Made by a program: the position numbers and the translations under genes. From contig CM076651.1 of assembly GCA_038496675.1 (NCBI GenBank), positions 9,288,746 to 9,352,745 of the forward strand: DNA of 64,000 nt. The letters run 5' to 3'. A model generated the notes under the pieces. The model was not told where the DNA came from and made no database searches. It saw nothing but the letters and a program-made list of their open reading frames with translations. Below are positions 38,115 through 48,204 of the stretch, piece by piece. This DNA comes from Rachycentron canadum (lineage: Eukaryota > Chordata > Actinopteri > Carangiformes > Rachycentridae). Within the stretch, counting starts at the first letter, position 1, and every line of letters begins with the position of its first letter.

Positions 38115-38732
38115 CACTCCCACTTGGCAGAAAACTAGTGGCAGCCTTTCAAAGAGCTCTCCACAGGTACTATGCTACAAATTGCCTTCGATTCAGCTGC
38201 TGCATCAGCTGGTTTTGACAGCTGCGAGGCGGATAATTGGTTCAACTGTGGAGAAATAAAGAATGAACAGGCGACTGTACTTCGGCCTCGTGGACTTGTC
38301 AAATGCGTGGATTTTGTGTTGATCACAATTTGTAATAAGAAATATTAGGACATAGCTAGCTTGAAGTAAAAATGAGGTAAATTAAATGTAAGTTGTGTGT
38401 CATCTTAACAGAACACATGCAAGCGTTGTTCACACGTATTGTAAAAATGCATTTTTTTCCCCTCACAACCTGACAAAATAGAAAAACTGCTTATGCAATG
38501 ATACATATGCCCATCACAGAAAGCTTCCATTACCTAAAACAAACTGAGCAATATACTATTGCTATAATATAGACTATAAAAAAAACTATTATTTGTACTT
38601 CTGTATCCTGTGGAAATAATAAAAAGTGATAGCATGTTAGCAAAATAAGAAAGAAGTTTAATCTAACATAATGAGGGGCAAAAGGAGAACAGTGACAAAA
38701 TTTAAAGCTCACTATTTACATTTTCGATTTTA

Positions 38733-38795
38733 TGGCTCAGCTTCACATTTAGTGTACAGACAAGAAGGGTGGTATCGATCTAACTCTACCAGACA
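38733..38795 (+). repeat. Short fish repeat fragment ('CTCCAGCTTCATATTT' type)
   Basis: CTCAGCTTCACATTTAGTGT followed by ACAGACAAGAAGGGTGGTAT and CGATCTAACTCTACC resembles the same family as 56795..56905. It lies about 65 bp before the LINE fragment. Confidence 0.4.
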
Positions 38796-38859
38796 ACCTA
38801 GAACATCCCACGGTTCTTTAAAGGTTTGTTTATCAAACCCACTTTGAAGAGCATTAACT

Positions 38860-39270
38860 ATCAATGTACCAGACCCCTTCACCCGACCTAACTTTATCAC
38901 CATTAAAGGAGCCAATGTGGCATTTTCTTGACAGTCAGTGTTACTCACCAAAATGGATTGTGTTTCTTTTAGGGCTAAATAGACTTCAAGTTGTCCAAAA
39001 TTCAGCAGCACCAACAAACACACAGTCGAGGGAACACATTATCCTCTCCCCCCCTCAGAAATTGCCTCCTGGTCAAACACCACATTCATTTTTAAAATTG
39101 AACTCACTTGGACAAAAACTCACAACTAGCACCACCACAGTCACAAACTCCACAAAGCACCTTTTCAATACAAATGAGAATCAACTGTATTTGTTTATAG
39201 TGAAACAAAACCGTGCAGATTCAATTGAATGGCTTAACTCTGATCAGACTGAGGCTTTAGTTAAAGCCAT
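38860..39270 (+). mobile_element. LINE ORF2 C-terminal fragment (L2-like)
   Basis: The frame contains LNRLQVVQNSAA followed by SREHIILSPP, matching the 'LQ-VQNAAAR-LT-T---EHITPVL--LHWLPV--RI-FKI' stretch after the reverse transcriptase domain. A +1 frame change then gives CLLVKHHIHF, the continuation of the same motif. A 185-codon open frame covers part of it but is not a gene. Confidence 0.6.
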
Positions 39271-41618
39271 ACATGTCTATCCACACACCTTAGCCACACA
39301 CATAAGCTGCCATTTATCTGTCAAGCTCCTGTTTGCAGTTTGCACAGGCGGAATCGCAATGAGGCAAAGGACTGCCTTCATACCACTGAGACCTAGGAAT
39401 CTGAATGTAATCATAATCTAAAGATCGGTGTTTCACGTGTCTGAAATGAAGCCGCATTATCCTGCAAATGTTATGTCGTTCGAAAACATTATCATTAAAT
39501 GCCACAGGAATGAATGCTTTTTTTTTTTGCACTCTTGCTGATTAAAAGTTACATCAGTTTGAGTTTGGTGATTTAAACATAATATAGCTGACTGACTCGT
39601 ACGAAGATGTACCACCTGACCCCCCTTGGTGTGGCCTTTACCAGTATCACCATCAGATAGAGGTAACAGTGCTCATTAAAGCCATCATTATCCTTTCTCG
39701 TGGGACAACCAGCTACATCAAAGGACAAAAAAAAAAAACAAAAAAAAAACAAAAAAAAAACAACCTTTACTCTGTCTTAATTGGCCCGATTGAACGAACC
39801 ATAGGTCAGCAGTGCCTGGCTTCCCTCCAGCAAGACTGCAGCCACACTGAGATGCAAGAGTGGACCGTCCATTACAGATGAAGGCAGCCTGCGGTTGATT
39901 TTGAGTGTGAGTTGCAAACTGTCTTTGGCCATTGCTTGAGATTTATAGGTGGGCCTGAATGCAAATCATCCCTGTGTAGACATTAATCTAGCAGGGGTAT
40001 TTCATTAGAAGGGGCTTTGCTGGAGAGAGGGAGTTCATGTGCTCATAAATTTGTTTTGGCACACTGATTGTTCAGCAGATCGCTGGGTAAATGAGTGGAT
40101 GCCGCCAGCCACAAGAGGCAGCTTTCTCCATCATGCTATTATTTCCTGCCGAGGGGTCCCAAAACACATACTAAAGCTGTTACACTGGCTTGGGGTGAAC
40201 TATTCATGAACTTGCCAATCTCCAGTCTGCAGGCTCCATCCAGGGGACTCACTAGGGGCAGCAGAGGTTGTCTTGGGCAGCCAAATACAGAAAATAAGCC
40301 AAGACACAGCCACTATAACCGATACAGAAGGTGATTAAAAACCACCAGTGACATTAGAGAGATAATTCAAGATAGGCCAAAAATTGACAAGAACCTTTAT
40401 CAAATATCTCAATATCTTTTGATTAAATCCTCTGAATGTACTGTTTAATAGAGATCAATGAAATGAATGAAATGTAGCGAAATACCTCAGTTTATCATAT
40501 CGACATATATATAAAAATATGAAATTCATGAAATATCGCCCATTACTTGTAACATCACCTTTTAAGTTTAAAAAAAAAAAATTTAAAAAAAAAAAAAAAC
40601 AGCCTATAAAATTAATGAATAATTTTAAAGAGTACATTTTTACAAGCAGTTTTTAGATTTCTGTTTATTGATCTCTTTGTTTAAACAATCAGGTTTGGCA
40701 TCTGATGTGCCTGTATTTGTTGTCCAAGTTTCTCCATATGTTTACACAGAACTAATATGACAAAGATGATTTAATTATAATTATGTAAAGCTGCAACTAG
40801 CTTATTTTTATTATTAATTAAGCTGTCGATTGGTTTGGTCTCTCAAATGTCAGAAAACAACAACTGGTCCAGCAGAGTTCCACAAAATCTACGTCATTCC
40901 AGCTAAATTTATTCAGATTTTTTCTGAAAAAAACAAAAACAAACAAACCAAAAAGACAAAGCCCCACAAAGCCAGATAACTAAACACATTTTTCTTACAA
41001 TCACCTTCCAACAAAAACTTCGCACATTAGCATAATCCTTCAATTGTTTTAATTTATCAAACATGTTTTTTCTTTTTTCTCACAACCCTCTAGGAATGGT
41101 AAACAGGACATGTGACACACATCCTGGCTGAGGTCTGGCACAGAATCAGCGAGCATGACAATCAGTCAAGCACATATAGCTCCACCAAGGTCAAACAACC
41201 TGACACATGACTGTAAGATCAGGATTATTTTCCGGATTGGCGCCAAATTGTACAGTCACGGATCTCAACACCATTAACATGTCTGACTTTTTTTCTTTAA
41301 GTCAAGATTATTATTTCTTATCAGTGTGCAATGATTTTAATGGGTTCTTCTCTGGCTAACAAACAAACAAATCAACAGACAGACAATGCTGAAAACACAA
41401 CCTAATAGCAAATGTAAGTATTTGGATGCTCGGTGTTAATTCACTAGCATTGTTTCAATGATAATAGCTCCGTTAAAGCATTAACAGGGAGAACGTACGA
41501 GTTAGCAATGATTTGTCATGTTATCTATCAGCATTTGACCATTCAAGATTGCCCGTGCTTCTTTACTAACTGGAATTCATACTGCATTTAAGCGGTGGCC
41601 TGAAAAACGAATTAGCGT
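39271..41618. other. Intronic DNA without recognised genes
   Basis: A-runs broken by single C bases (39727..39760), an A/T low-complexity patch (40567..40600) and the reverse repeat at 40785. No exon was recognised. Confidence 0.65.
40785..40900 (-). repeat. Fish dispersed repeat (GCAGCCCT family), reverse copy
   Basis: AAGCTGCAACTAGCTTATTT, then GTCGATTGGTTTGGTCTCTC and AAATGTCAGAAAAC are the reverse complement of the family's 3' part. The 5' part is lost or unrecognisable. Confidence 0.6.
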
Positions 41619-41880
41619 CTCACAGTTGTATGCCTCCACCAACCAGCCGCATTGGGGTTTACATCCATGTCTGTCCATTCATGTAATATATGTAGTACAG
41701 TAAGACTTTCAAAGTTTAATAAAAGGTATTTCTTCATTATTAGCATATGGACTTGTGAGTTATGTTAAAAATATGTTTTGTGAGGTCACAGAGATAATGA
41801 CCTTTGACTACCAAATTCTAATCAGTCCTTAAATTCAAGTAAACATTTGTACTGAATGAGATATAGCATTCACAAGAAAT
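41619..41880 (+). repeat. Fish dispersed repeat ('TATGCCTCCACCAAC' type)
   Basis: It runs from CTCACAGTTGTATGCCTCCA to GATATAGCATTCACAAGAAA. The diagnostic GTGAGGTCACAGAGATAATG and ACCTTTGACTACCAAATTCT are close to a high-copy percomorph repeat (from memory). Unclassified; no coding capacity. Confidence 0.65.
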
Positions 41881-41901
41881 GGGGAGACACCAGTGGCCAA
41901 C

Positions 41902-42120
41902 CATTGTGACATCACCCATTGGTTTGTGAAATGTCGTTTTGAAGCCTTGAGCTTTTAAATTGGCCGTCACCGAACACCGTACAGAAGAAACCGTACTCTG
42001 ACAATCACACGGTAGCCATGCCCTAATGCATATGCTGCTTTATCTTTCTTTTTTTGGAGAGTCGCCCCTGATGGTCATTAGATAGAATACAGGTTTAAGG
42101 CACTTCCGCATCGGCTTTGC
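41902..42120 (+). repeat. Fish dispersed repeat ('TGACATCACCCATTGG' type), internally deleted
   Basis: TGTGACATCACCCATTGGTT, CGTTTTGAAGCCTTGAGCTT, GTAGCCATGCCCTAATGCAT and AGATAGAATACAGGTTTAAG all belong, from memory, to one widespread teleost repeat of about 0.5 kb. The middle is missing here. It directly follows the 41619..41880 repeat. Confidence 0.6.
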
Positions 42121-44304
42121 AGCTGTGATGTCTACGTCCATTTTTATATACAGCGTACGGTCAGGCAGACGTTTAAGTGAATACATAACGCCTCTGGCCA
42201 CTGCAAAATAAACCTCCACAAACACCACTGCAGCCATCACACTCAAATCTACCACCACTCCTGTTTTGCTTTTTGAATACACCTTTGGCTCATTTCTGAA
42301 AACTTGAAACAAGAAAAAATGACACATCAGATCTTTGTCATGTGCAACTGAAGCATCCACCAGCACCAAGATAAGAAATGAAAATACTTGCAGACACTAT
42401 TCCACACCAAACCCCAGAGGACAGTTTCAGATCACTGCGGTTCCAGTCTGATTAAACCACCAGCCTCCACTGCGTCATGCAAGCAAAACACAACTACACA
42501 ACCTTGTTTTCTTCACTTTTTGTTTTCACTTTAGAACAGATTATATTCTCTGATGAGACAGACCAGATATTTGTCCAGATAATCTGCTAAAATATATTAA
42601 GTTGGTCTCCACTTCAAGTGCTGATAAATCTGTCTACTGCCAAAATGTGCATCTCTCTCTCGTATTACCTGTCATTTAATTCCATAGGGAGAACAAGGGA
42701 TACAAGTGACTTTAGAGCGCAATTAAAAACAAACACCATTAGAAGAGAAAACTGTGTGTGGTCAGCATAAATCCTGCTGGACTAAAGGGCTGACAAGGCA
42801 GGCAACCCAGGAGCCACGAGCAAAAGAAACCTGATATATGTGTGACTGTTAATTCTTGTCTGAGTGCTCCATCAACCATCTTTTGACACTGTTTCTTGAA
42901 CTCAAGAAAGTGTGAAAAAGAGAGCAGACATCTTAGCTCTACATTGACACAAACCCATTCACCGCGACACAGAGTGACACCCACTCTGCTTATCCTGCTC
43001 AACCAGCTCCTGGGGGGTTACAATCACCTGGGTGGATGAGTTTATGGATCCATGTCAGGGTCAGTGCACACCGAGATGATTTCCAATGGCCAACAATGTT
43101 ACGCAGGAGCCTGCAGTATTCACAGAGGAATCTGTTGACTTGGCACTACAGGTTCCACTGTAAGTGGTGCATCACATTTCCTGCTCTCTGCACTTTGCTT
43201 CTAAAACAGAGTAGAGGGACAAGGCATACAAGCTACATACAGTGAAAAGCCTTCTATTTGCAGCCAGCCCAAGATAGCAGCAAACAATCTAATATATCCT
43301 TGAGCAGAAAACATTTTTTTTTTTATCTGCTGTCACCCGTTCGGGAACAGAGTATGATTGTTTTACACCGTTTTTCTTTTCCTTTCTTCCTATCAATATG
43401 TCACTTAATGATGACATATCAAACAACAACAGAAACAACTGAAATCTAATACAAATAATTCACTGTTCCCGCGTGCAAACACTGACTATCAGCTGACAAA
43501 CAAGTACTGAAAAGAAAAGGGAACAAAGCACAATCAAAGCTTCTATTTAAACTGACACAGATATCTGAACTGTATCAAGATCCCTATTGAAAGTAAAACA
43601 CAATTCGAATGAAACTCCACTACTTACAAAAGAACAGCCTGCACGCACTGATAGTGTAAGAAAGAAATATATATAAAGTGGCAGAAAGAGTACAATAAAG
43701 AGCTGACAATAAAAAGGTCCTGACCCTACAACCCCAAACCAATCTTATGTTTACTCCTAATAAAAAGTGTAGCGCTCAACAGGAGCTCTGCAAATGTAAA
43801 CCGGATGCACATCGCAATCATGAAAGAAAAATACCTAGAGACCTTATCTTGTAATCATGAATTTTGTATCTCATGAATATCAGTCACAATGCTTCAGGTC
43901 GGTTCAGAACTTGCCCGAGAATCTTCAGGTTTTTAAGATTTGTTTGGTATCAAAGTAATTCAGTGATAGCTGTCAGTACGTCCAATTGTACTTAGAAGAT
44001 GGAGCTGGTAATAGCTAATTAAGTTATTTTCCCAAAATGTTAACATATATAAGCTGCAAAAGAAAGTAAAACTGGCCTTAGTCAACATTCTTGCCTCACT
44101 GCAGCATGGTCAAACTTAACTTCAAAGCTCTAGCTCTAGCTTATATTTTGCAGATTTCTCCACAAAAGGTCAGTGAAGTAAAACATATCCCTGCACCATA
44201 AACATCTTATTCTAAAAAAAAAAAAAAACTAATACCCTCCTGTCTTTGAGTAAGAATTTGTCATATCAGGAAGTACACTTTCCTGGCTGGCTACAGTTGT
44301 TGCA

Positions 44305-44365
44305 CATTTGCTCATGCCTGGCAAGGAATAGAAAAAGAATATTTCCCAAAATGTGAAACTAACTT
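44305..44365 (+). repeat. Short fish repeat fragment ('TATTTCCCAAAATGT' end)
   Basis: GCAAGGAATAGAAAAAGAAT followed by ATTTCCCAAAATGTGAAACT matches the 3' end of the repeat family whose start is seen at 56795 and 38733. Confidence 0.4.
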
Positions 44366-45367
44366 CAGAGAAGCAGCCTGACTTAAACTGAGAGCTCAGA
44401 GGACTTTAAACCTGTCCATTTGAGTTTTGAAGGGAGGAAAGCAGGGTGTATTGGTTAGCTAATGGCAGTTACTTTATTTATGGCACTGCATTCACCTGCT
44501 TCCTCACCGTGGGTGCTATCAGCTGCTGTTTACATAGCAAGAAAGTCAACCACCAAGGTAAGCGGGGAAAAGGATAAGTCAGCACAACAGAGCCGTGTCC
44601 ACGTTCTTGGCATGTCAACAAAACTCAGGGCTGTTGTTTGCAGTTTGTAGATAATGTTGATATTCAGGCATGTGATGTGTGATTTGCATGAGAGTGCCCT
44701 TCGGCAGTATGTGGTCAAAGTGAGTGCCAACATTTCCATGTCTAAAGCCAGACAAGAAAAAAATAGACAACCCTGTTCAAGTAAAGCATGAGCAGGTGAA
44801 CATGTTGGGAAAAGTGTGCTGAAAGCAGCAGTGGGCACAGCCACACGTTGTACCTCTCATGCATTAGGATCCATTCAGGTCACAATCATATCTATCAGAT
44901 TTTCTAAAAGATAAATAACTGGTGTTGTTTGGAAAACGGAGAAGGTCATTTACAGCCAGACTGTTCTGGGGGTTTCGTCTGAAACCTTCAAAACTAACAA
45001 TCTGGATGAAAAAAATATTTAATCCACTGCCCAGTAAAAAAGTTGCACCTTTCAATCTAGATCGCCAAAGGGCTGCTATCCTTCGTTTAATCTGGAAACA
45101 GCGGTGCAATTTGGGAAACCCATTAACAATCTTTTTTAGTATTCAGTAGTTGTAATATTATTTTCGGGCAGATGGTTCAGTAAAACAACTTTCTGAGTTT
45201 GTCACACATCAACTCTGGGAGCCTGATGGTTAGCTCTGCAAATTTGACATATGCTAACACATGACGGTCTTAAACTGTGACTTGATAAGATGCTGCTGCT
45301 CTGTGGAAATAATTTCAATGTCAACTACATTTGTTGATTAATAGTTAAGTCTACTGGTGCTCTTAGG

Positions 45368-45462
45368 CTAATCTTTACCATGTTCACCATCACAGTTTAG
45401 CATTTTAGCATGCTAACATCCGCTAATTAGCGCTCAATACAATTGGGGCTCATTGAAATGCA
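45368..45462 (+). repeat. Fish dispersed repeat ('TAGCATGCTAACAT' type)
   Basis: The segment CACCATCACAGTTTAGCATT followed by TTAGCATGCTAACATCCGCT and AATTAGCGCTCAATAC closely follows a frequent percomorph repeat ('AGCATGCTAACATTTGCTAATTAGCACTAAA' type, from memory). Confidence 0.55.
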
Positions 45463-47298
45463 CTATTTAGTCTTTGAATCAAAGTATGGGACAAAATTAA
45501 AGCATTTGTTTATGTATTACAGTCTGGTACAAAGTGGATCGTCTCACCAACTAGGCAACCGACAAAGAGACCGCGTCAACAATGGAGTCACGTTGCCAGC
45601 ATGGCTAAAAATAATAAACCTGCCAGCAGCTGCTCTGAATTCCCCTTGGAAATGTGCAGAGAAAGGCAAATTAGGAGATTACCCCCAAGTCTGGGAATTC
45701 CTCATGAAAACCAGAAGTAAAACTACTAAGACAAAAACATCTGGGCTGCTCTGTTGTGACTGTGTCCATGTCCTCTGTAAATGGCAAAAATTGAATGGCC
45801 AGGTAGTTAAATAACTAAGTGCACACTTTAAATCCCATCTTTTGATGTGCTAAAATTACCTTTGCAGATCTTAGAATCAGTCTTGCTTATAAGACAACTG
45901 CGTTCCTTAAATTACTCACCACTCTTAAATGACATTTTAAATTCTGTATCCTCCATAAACCCACCCTTTACATTATTAACAGCTGTCATATTTCATCAGG
46001 TTGACTGGGGTAATTACAGGCTCCACAGTAGCCTCTGTGTCAGTCTACCAGAGCTGGACTGAAATAGTGTTCAGACACTGTGACCATATAAAATGAGAAA
46101 TGGTGACAGAGTGATTTTCCAGGGAAATCAGACAGAATACTCCAAAGTGCCCAAGTGAGATTTATAAAGGGAGCGCGCTAAAGGTCAGTGTTACAGTTTG
46201 TCCTAATCTCATGAGCCTGGTCTGGATCAGACAGCAAAGACATACAGTCCATGAGTCATCAGTATGGATTTGCTGCCACTGATCTTCATGACACTAACAC
46301 GTCCCCAGAGACAAAGGTGAAGCACAATCACGTGATCCTGAGCTTGATGCCTGCATGCTGAGGCATTTTGGAAATACAGCCGGCAGCGTAAACGTCAACA
46401 CAGAGCTGCTCCAGGGTGGGTAACCCTGATAGTGTGTCTGACTACCAAGGCCTTTACAAGCACTACTGATATAATGCTCCACTACATGTGTCCTACCTAC
46501 TCTGCTCAAGGCTTAACCCACTAAGTGCAGATGAAACCAGCCCTAAAATATAATTGCATAATGGATCCGATCACCTTTTTCCCAAAGGTTGTACTTATTG
46601 CATTCTATACATCATGGATTAATGTGCACATTAAATCCTCTTTTGAGACCACCGAGGGGGTATATAGGCTTGGCAGTTAAGACTTCAACCTGCTCAAGTT
46701 ACGGAGCCTGACAACTATAGAAAGATGACAAAGCAGAAATCATCAGAGACAATTTAAAAGTGCATCTTATATACCATGTAGTCCTCGCACAATAGCAGTG
46801 GGTAAATTTGTCCCATTGTAATTTACAGCACATCGTCATATCTCAATCTGAACTGTATCTCATAAATATTTCAATCTTACACACTGACAGTTACGGTCAC
46901 CTAAAGGCGAAATGAAAAAAAAAAAAAAACTGGACTGAAAATGAATCTGCTGGGGATAAAACCGCTGGTTTGTCACCACCAGGCACCCTGATGCCTGGTC
47001 AAAACTCCCAGTTTCCAGACATGTGGTCAGACAAGCTCTGTGATATTCAACAGTACCCATTTTCCGTAACCGACCCATTTTCCATCAGCAAACATCACAG
47101 CAAAAAGGGAGAAGATGCAAAAGCGGTCTTGCTGCAGCTGCGGATCACTGCGTGGCCGTGTTGGACTTGCACTAGTTGGGGGTCTGATTTCAAACAATTA
47201 TACTTTAACCAAGTGCGTTTTTTAACTTTGCAGGAGACTCGCGGAGGGACGCGCGCGCGGCTTCGGCTCAAACGGTGGCAGATGTTGCTGTGGCTTAC

Positions 47299-47558
47299 TT
47301 TTCCTGGCTGATGTGTTCTTTGATGGCCCCCAGTGTGAGCAGGCTGTTGCTGCCCTGCAGCAGCCTGCAGGTGGCCAGGTGCCGCTGGTACTGCTCCTTC
47401 AGACACACGTTCTCCGCGCACAAGTCGGACACTTGCTGCTCCAGCTCCTCTATCCTCCCCCTCTGCCTCTCCAGCAACTCCTGCTGGGTCTCGATGATCT
47501 TGTTAAGCTCCTTCAAATATTCCGCAGCCCTGGTTGGGTTCTCGGTCGGGCTTTCCAT
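47299..47558 (-). CDS. IQSEC1: IQSEC1 first coding exon (N-terminal coiled coil)
   Basis: Seen: an ATG at 47558 in a good context (G at -3, G at +4) opens 86 codons plus two bases, ending at a GTAAGC donor (47298 downward). The protein starts MESPTENPTRAAEYLKELNK. Residues about 10-65 are a charged, Leu/Glu/Gln-rich heptad stretch ending near CRLLQG, so a coiled coil is likely. Known: IQSEC family proteins open with this kind of segment (a 'RA-EYL-ELN-I-E-QQ-LLE-QR-RIEELE' pattern); they activate ARF6 through a Sec7-PH module at endosomes, focal adhesions and synapses. The close match to the longer IQSEC1 form, and NUP210 next door on the same strand, favour IQSEC1 over IQSEC2/3. The exon ends in phase 2. 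The apparent stop just past the donor (TAA within AAGTAAG) is intronic. The catalytic exons are outside the window, to the left. Confidence 0.9.
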
Positions 47559-47560
47559 GT

Positions 47561-47643
47561 CGCTCCGACGGCCCTTATTTCTCTCTTTTTCTTCTCTTTT
47601 CTTTTTTTCTTTTTTTTTTCTTTTGTTGATGTTGTTGTTGCCC
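47561..47643 (-). promoter_or_regulatory. IQSEC1: Purine-rich, CAA-containing 5' leader upstream of IQSEC1 ATG
   Basis: Read on the minus strand, the bases before the start codon are CAACAACAACATCAAC followed by about 50 nt of almost pure A/G. Such a leader would be nearly unstructured in RNA. I see no ATG in it, so the annotated ATG is the first start in this part of the leader. The open frame that overlaps this region in another frame (47710 downward) begins with GTG, not ATG, so it is not a credible upstream ORF. Confidence 0.5.
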
Positions 47644-48157
47644 CTGTTGTATGGCAGCCGCCGGGGGGGGACGGGTCTGTGTAGTCCAAGCTGGGGTTTA
47701 AGCGCAACACTTCAGTAGGTTGCGCCTTTTACGCCTCGCCATTGTTTTAAGTCGGTGTGGGTGATAATTGAGTCGGAGAGAAACACTCCCGTTTAGGAGA
47801 AGTCCCGCCGCACAGCACCGCGGGACCTAACCACGCACCGAGCTCCAAATGTCAGCGGGCGCCTTAATATCAGTCAACCAAATGTGACAGACGGCGCTGC
47901 GAGGGTCGCGGCTGGCTCTCTGTGGAGACTGCTTGTTCCCCCTGTTGGCCGCGCGGCATGACATTTTCTCCGAGGTACCTTTGGCTCCATGCTGCTCCCG
48001 TGACTTTTCACAAACAGACGCTGGCTGTCAGGTGGGCGTGGCTTTCAAGTTTTATGAATCCGCAGGTCGCGTTGAGCGCCGTGATGTGGCGGAGCTGCAG
48101 CCGACGTAGGAAGGGAGGAAGGAAGCAAGAAGAAGGGGGTTTCTTAGTTAGACAGCA

Positions 48158-48161
<4 letters not shown>

Positions 48162-48201
<40 letters not shown>
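48162..48201. repeat. (CT)n microsatellite upstream of IQSEC1
   Basis: Forty bases of pure CT just outside the CpG island; on the minus strand an AG run. A TA-rich stretch (48255..48302) lies about 55 bp further on. Confidence 0.98.

Positions 48202-48204
<3 letters not shown>

Larger units (their letters stand above)
33180..38700. other. Intronic DNA with one unrecognised open block
   Basis: Includes the AAAG and CA microsatellites, a small hairpin at 35146 and a plus-strand open stretch at 34520..34771 (RPNILIANQNLEEAVRTLDS) whose composition looks protein-like but has no recognised family. A repeat-like patch rich in GATCCGATTGCAATT lies near 34350..34500. Confidence 0.55.
42121..47199. 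other. Intronic DNA between repeats and the IQSEC1 CpG island
   Basis: Contains two short repeat fragments (44305 and 45368) and otherwise unrecognised AT-rich DNA. Frames of up to 123 codons (45443..45814 plus) show no homology or splice context. Confidence 0.6.
1..47298 (-). other. IQSEC1: IQSEC1 intron 1 (partial, more than 47 kb)
   Basis: Inference: everything left of the GTAAGC donor at 47298 is intronic for the IQSEC1 transcript, since no exon coding for the IQ motif, Sec7 or PH domain can be read on the minus strand before the left edge. Very long 5' introns are usual for this gene in vertebrates. Open frames inside it are short, lack splice or family support, and mostly use non-ATG starts. 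Two short blocks near 306..383 and 9316..9338 could be alternative IQSEC1 exons and are listed separately. The remainder holds microsatellites and decayed repeats. Confidence 0.75.
47200..48110 (-). promoter_or_regulatory. IQSEC1: CpG-island promoter and 5' UTR of IQSEC1
   Basis: This stretch is clearly richer in G+C and CpG than its flanks, with clusters near 47230..47270, 47655..47680, 47805..47840 and 48040..48110, and a GC/CACCC-type box (GGTGGGCGTGGC) near 48030. It covers the first coding exon and extends about 550 bp upstream on the minus strand. Known: CpG islands over first exons mark TATA-less vertebrate promoters. I see no TATA box or CCAAT box at a telling distance, so the start site cannot be placed. 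The leader just upstream of the ATG is a purine-rich run. Confidence 0.7.

Noticed and set aside
38864..39421. 185-codon plus-strand open frame, the longest in the window
   Set aside because: Part of it is the C-terminal debris of a LINE ORF2 with a frame change in the middle of the motif, so it is not a host gene.
44864..45149. 75-81 codon open frames on both strands
   Set aside because: Protein-like in parts (NLDRQRAAILRLIWKQ), but no family recognised and no splice signals; left as unexplained intron.
1..47298. Search for the IQ, Sec7 and PH exons of IQSEC1
   Set aside because: No matching minus-strand segments were found; they must lie left of the window.
47513..47710. Upstream overlapping frame before the IQSEC1 ATG
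   Set aside because: It begins with GTG, not ATG, and consists largely of the purine-tract Lys run.
47275..47718. 147- and 123-codon plus-strand frames opposite IQSEC1 exon 1
   Set aside because: They are antisense shadows of the GC-rich coding exon and the poly-pyrimidine leader.
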